Origin: Tissierella sp. MB52-C2
Lineage (GTDB): Bacteria; Bacillota; Clostridia; Tissierellales; Tissierellaceae
Assembly (NCBI RefSeq): GCF_030931715.1
Contig: NZ_CP133261.1
Location: 1,860,001 to 1,924,000 of the forward strand
Direction of reading: 5' to 3'
DNA length: 64,000 bases
Shown: positions 60,997 to 64,000 of the stretch, in pieces
How positions within the stretch are numbered: the stretch's first letter is position 1
Layout of the letters: each line of letters begins with the position of its first letter
Made by a program: the position numbers and the translations under genes
The notes under the pieces: generated by a model
What the model saw: the letters and a program-made list of their open reading frames with translations, nothing else
Database searches by the model: none
Told to the model about the DNA's origin: nothing

Positions 60997-61392
60997 CTAC
61001 TTTACTCTTGGTTCTGTTTCTACCTTCGACTCCCTTGGAATATTTACACCTAAAATATTTACATTTACTTCTATGATGTTTAATCCAGTCATAGTTTCTA
61101 ATGTACTTTTAACATTTTCTTGTACCTTCTTACCAAGTTCTGAAATATTTGAGCCATATTCCACAATGATATATAAATCTATAGCCGCTTCCTGATCTCC
61201 AACTTCTACTTTAACGCCCTTAGATAAATTCTTCATTCCTAACATTTCAGTAATGCCGCCAGTAATACCACCACTCATACCTGCTACACCTTCTACCTCA
61301 GTGGCTGCTATTCCAGCAATAATGGCAACTACATCATCTGCAATTTTTACTGTTCCATGTTCAATATCTTCATTATTTGAAAACTCGTTCAA
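60997..61392 (-). CDS. Asp23/Gls24 family envelope stress protein
   Basis: 131 residues from TTG 61392, 8 nt after GGAGG; the in-frame ATG at 61407 precedes this ribosome site. It has the Asp23 block VKIADDVVAIIAGIAATEVEGVAGMSGG and VEVGDQEAAIDLYIIVEYG. Asp23 coats the inner membrane face and is induced by alkaline and cell-wall stress. It is adjacent to AmaP, its anchor, and to the spoIIIA block. Confidence 0.95.
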   Translation of the reverse strand: MNEFSNNEDIEHGTVKIADDVVAIIAGIAATEVEGVAGMSGGITGGITEMLGMKNLSKGVKVEVGDQEAAIDLYIIVEYGSNISELGKKVQENVKSTLETMTGLNIIEVNVNILGVNIPRESKVETEPRVK

Positions 61393-61466
61393 AACAAACA
61401 CCTCCATTGCTACTATAAGTTCTTAAAGCTATTATATCAAAGGATTATCCTATTTACAAACATTTC

Positions 61467-62132
61467 CTATTGCTTTTTCATTATTTTGATATTATTGGCA
61501 TCATATTCTGTTTCCGACTTAACTATGTCTAAGATTTTTACCATGTCTTGTTCACTTAGTTCATCTTTTGATACAACGATTTTAATATCTTTATCTGTCA
61601 AAAATACTATTGCATCTTCGAATCCCTTACTCTTTATTAACCCTTCAATTTGAAGCTCTTGTTCTGAGTTGTTTCCTAACTTCATTATTTCTTTTTGTGC
61701 ATCTGTTCTTACATCTTCTGCCGTACTTCCATTATTTACAATTTGATCTAATCTATCTACTAAAGTAGCTCTTAATTTATCTCTAGATAGTCTATATTCA
61801 ACAAAATAGTTTTTAACCCCTTTACCGCCCTCCGTATACATTGTTTCCAGTGCTTCACTTTCATCACTCTTAGCTGAATCTATTACATCTACATTTTCAC
61901 CTGATACTTCAGTTGAGTCAACTATATCTAAATTTTCCGAATCCACTTCTGTTATATCTTCTTCTATGTTATTTTTTTTATTCATTTTAGCCATTTCTGC
62001 CAATTCATGATTCTGATAATCTCTTGAAGATTTAAGTTGAGCCTGTTGTGTCAATTGATGATGTAAATATCCTGTGAATACTAATAGTACTACTAATAAA
62101 CCAATAATCGCTGGTCTTTTAATTTTAAACAT
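61467..62132 (-). CDS. spoIIIAH: Stage III sporulation protein AH
   Basis: 221 residues: a signal-anchor helix (about 7-24), a linker with a Ser/Glu/Asp repeat, about 50-95 (VDSENLDIVDSTEVSGENVDVID), and a C-terminal YscJ/FliF-like ring domain (about 105-221). SpoIIIAH sits in the mother-cell outer membrane face and interlocks with SpoIIQ from the forespore, forming the channel that feeds the spore. It is the last gene of the spoIIIA operon. The linker repeat is longer than in Bacillus. Confidence 0.95.
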   Translation of the reverse strand: MFKIKRPAIIGLLVVLLVFTGYLHHQLTQQAQLKSSRDYQNHELAEMAKMNKKNNIEEDITEVDSENLDIVDSTEVSGENVDVIDSAKSDESEALETMYTEGGKGVKNYFVEYRLSRDKLRATLVDRLDQIVNNGSTAEDVRTDAQKEIMKLGNNSEQELQIEGLIKSKGFEDAIVFLTDKDIKIVVSKDELSEQDMVKILDIVKSETEYDANNIKIMKKQ

Positions 62133-62144
62133 AATTATTCCCCC

Positions 62145-62729
62145 TTATTTACTTGAGTATACTTGAACTTTATTTCCCTTTATTCCTAACACAGTCTTTA
62201 CAGCTTCATATAGCATCTCTTTTAATACAGGATCATCTGCTCCCTCTGCAACTACAATAACACCTTGTACAGTAGGTTTTATTTCTTTTACTACTAATAG
62301 TGATCCATCGCCACCCCTAGTCATTACCTGAGTAGTCACATCTTCCCTGTGTATCTCCCTCGTCCCTCCTTCTGAATCATTCTCTAGAGTTTCTTCTTTA
62401 GTCTTTGTTGTATTTGTAGCGGTGACTTTTTCTACGCTATTTTCTAAAGTTACCATGACATTTACTTTGCCTACTCCATTTAATTTAGTAAGAATATTAG
62501 TTAATTTTTTTTCTAAATAATAGCTATAATCTTCTTCTGATTCATTTTTAGATACCTCCCTAGTATTTTCTTTTGGATTTTCCATATCTTCCTCTTTTGG
62601 ACCTAAAAAATTATTGGTTACAATTAAAAATATGACAGATACCAGTAGTATTATGAATAAATTGTTAATAAATTTTTTATTATTATTTTTTTCTAGATAT
62701 TCCTTTATCTTATTAAGAATTTCTTTCAT
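62145..62729 (-). CDS. spoIIIAG: Stage III sporulation protein AG
   Basis: 194 residues. A membrane helix (about 20-40) is followed by a ring-building motif domain; SVEKVTATNTTKTKEE lies in the middle and KEIKPTVQGVIVVAEGADDP precedes the end. SpoIIIAG forms a large ring in the channel between mother cell and forespore. Start choice is uncertain because AGGGTGAATAGG is repeated ahead of the gene; ATG 62729, 10 nt after the spoIIIAF stop, gives the best ribosome site spacing. An upstream in-frame ATG at 62762 would overlap spoIIIAF. Confidence 0.92.
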   Translation of the reverse strand: MKEILNKIKEYLEKNNNKKFINNLFIILLVSVIFLIVTNNFLGPKEEDMENPKENTREVSKNESEEDYSYYLEKKLTNILTKLNGVGKVNVMVTLENSVEKVTATNTTKTKEETLENDSEGGTREIHREDVTTQVMTRGGDGSLLVVKEIKPTVQGVIVVAEGADDPVLKEMLYEAVKTVLGIKGNKVQVYSSK

Positions 62730-62739
62730 CCTATTCACC

Positions 62740-63354
62740 CTATTCACCCTTCCTCTTTTCATTAATTCTTATATTTATCTTGTCCTTATCTACTGAATAA
62801 CTGTTTCCTATTAATTCTTTTAAGCTTTCAAAACTATCTTCTGATATTTCCTCATGTTCTTGGTTTTTATTTATCTCAACTGGAACCACGTTATCTATGG
62901 AAATCTTATTCTTAGCCCCGTCTTCTTCATTTCCTAGAAGAATATTTAGATAATCTATTTCCCCATAGCGTTCTTCAGTATTTAGTATTTCAACTTCAAT
63001 ATCTAGAACTTTATAATCTGTATTATCCTCAATTAGATTTGTAACTTCTCTGCCTAATTTTTCTTTATACACCTTTTCTATTTGCTTTTCTTGTTCAGCA
63101 TAGAAGTTATTTTTAGACTCTCCCTGTGAATTACTTGATCGTGAATAATTAAATACTGCCTTATCTAAATTGAAATCCATTTTAATTAACTTTGCAAAAG
63201 GGCTGACTATGGTAAATATAATGAGTAAGCCTATTACCATATTGACATACTTTTTCATATTCCCCTTAGGCATTACAAGTTCTGCGATTGAAATAAGTAT
63301 AAAAAGTATTACAATATCCTTTAGCCAAGAGGATAAAAAACTTATAACATTCAT
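62740..63354 (-). CDS. spoIIIAF: Stage III sporulation protein AF
   Basis: 204 residues. Two membrane helices near the N-terminus (about 5-25 and 35-55: LVMPKGNMKKYVNMVIGLLIIFTIV is the conserved SpoIIIAF segment), then a soluble domain on the outer face. It belongs to the SpoIIIA channel complex, active in the mother cell under sigma-E. It is placed between spoIIIAE and spoIIIAG, as in all endospore formers. Confidence 0.95.
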   Translation of the reverse strand: MNVISFLSSWLKDIVILFILISIAELVMPKGNMKKYVNMVIGLLIIFTIVSPFAKLIKMDFNLDKAVFNYSRSSNSQGESKNNFYAEQEKQIEKVYKEKLGREVTNLIEDNTDYKVLDIEVEILNTEERYGEIDYLNILLGNEEDGAKNKISIDNVVPVEINKNQEHEEISEDSFESLKELIGNSYSVDKDKINIRINEKRKGE

Positions 63355-63362
63355 CCCTTCAC

Positions 63363-64000
63363 CTACCTTAACATTAGTAAACTATTGCCTGCTTCAACGA
63401 TAATAGTTATAGTAATAAAAAACATTGTTCCTGTAGAAATTAAACTAATTAAAAGAAGTAGTAGAGACTTTCCTACTTGGTTGAAAAACTCAACTAAATT
63501 TGGTGAACTAATGGGCTGTATAACAACTGTAATTATTTTGTAAGTAAATAAAAGCACTATGATCTTAATTACAGGCAATATACATATAAACAATAGAACT
63601 AAAAGTCCAATAAATCCAAGTCCATTTTTAAGAATCGCAGAACAGCCTACTACTGCGTCAACAGCATCTGATAAAAATCCTCCTACTATGGGGATAAATT
63701 TATCTATGGCGAACTTCGCTGTCCTTATGGTTATTCCATCTATCTTAGTGCCTAATCCATATATAGTAATCATTCCTATAAATAAAGTTAAGGCACCAGT
63801 TATTATTAAAGTGATTACTTGTCTACCTAGTTCAGATAATTTACTAAATTCTGCCCTACTAGATATATTACTTATTATGCTTATGATGAATGAAAAGAAT
63901 ATTAGAGGCAGAATTATAGTCTTTATTAAAATACCAATAAAGTTCACCGTCATCACTATCATAGGATGAAAAAGTATCTTTGTATTAGGTCCAGAAGCAG
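63363..64000 (-). CDS. spoIIIAE: Stage III sporulation protein AE (5' part beyond the right edge)
   Basis: The last 212 or so residues of SpoIIIAE (about 390 in the family) are seen; the frame remains open through base 64000. It is a multi-pass membrane protein, with the NGLGFIGLLVLLFICILPVIKI helix and LPLIFFSFIISIISNISS segment. SpoIIIAE is a component of the mother-cell membrane complex. The 8-nt gap to spoIIIAF supports one operon. An internal ATG at 63962 is not the start, since in-frame coding continues upstream (ASGPNTKILFHP). Confidence 0.93.
   Translation of the reverse strand, partial: ASGPNTKILFHPMIVMTVNFIGILIKTIILPLIFFSFIISIISNISSRAEFSKLSELGRQVITLIITGALTLFIGMITIYGLGTKIDGITIRTAKFAIDKFIPIVGGFLSDAVDAVVGCSAILKNGLGFIGLLVLLFICILPVIKIIVLLFTYKIITVVIQPISSPNLVEFFNQVGKSLLLLLISLISTGTMFFITITIIVEAGNSLLMLR

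Noticed and set aside
1-64000. CRISPR arrays, tRNA or rRNA genes
   Set aside because: No regularly spaced direct repeats of 25-40 nt and no cloverleaf or rRNA-like segments were seen on reading the intergenic regions.

Overview
The window is AT-rich, gene-dense DNA from an endospore-forming, low-GC Firmicute of the class Clostridia. The evidence is spo0A, spoIVB and the spoIIIAE-AH block, strong GGAGG-type ribosome binding sites, frequent TTG/GTG starts and clostridial gene order around nusB-xseA-xseB-ispA and tlyA-recN-spoIVB-spo0A. A relative of Tissierella is my guess from general resemblance; nothing in the sequence proves it.

Layout. Bases 1-6192 (minus): the N-terminal 1141 residues of a very large pseudokinase/ATPase/TPR protein, then a MarR regulator, a diacylglycerol-kinase-like lipid kinase and small envelope proteins. 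Bases 6382-11029 (plus): a heterodimeric BmrCD-like ABC exporter and a PHP phosphoesterase. Bases 11037-11282: a 6S RNA gene with its own sigma-A promoter. Bases 11309-16102: an FtsH-like protease, two unrecognised genes, a pseudouridine synthase and NAD kinase. Bases 16210-23033: an accessory island. It encodes a 47-residue peptide precursor missing from an ordinary ORF list, a radical SAM/SPASM maturase, a membrane M50 protease with a PqqD-like N-terminal domain, and a three-gene ABC transporter. An IS21 istB-like relic lies upstream and a decayed-looking ORF downstream. Bases 23034-29428: oligoendopeptidase F, an FHA / FtsW-RodA / class B PBP set, PspC, RecX and a GIY-YIG protein. Bases 29432-38286: a lipoprotein/histidine kinase/response regulator/polysaccharide deacetylase set, an ABC exporter and membrane proteins. 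Bases 38358-49673: an AddAB-type helicase-nuclease, NagZ, glutaminase, a nucleoside kinase and a second RluA-type enzyme. Bases 49776-64000: an MltG-like fragment protein, spo0A with a sigma-H promoter and 0A box, spoIVB, recN, tlyA, oapA, an OLE RNA, ispA, xseB, xseA, nusB, the DUF2273/AmaP/Asp23 envelope set and the 3' part of the spoIIIA operon.

The most interesting part is the peptide island. The precursor (22303-22446) ends in two copies of WGVFCSG, with three Cys spaced exactly five residues apart, and its gene is flanked by a 22-23 nt inverted repeat. Maturase and M50 protease are translationally coupled (TAATG), and the transporter genes overlap one another. The set looks like a complete RiPP pathway: precursor, crosslinking enzyme, leader protease, and export or immunity. 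The second highlight is the OLE RNA (about 600 nt) between ispA and oapA, with an 8-bp closing stem, a terminator and its own sigma-A promoter. No tRNA, rRNA, CRISPR array or intact insertion sequence was seen.
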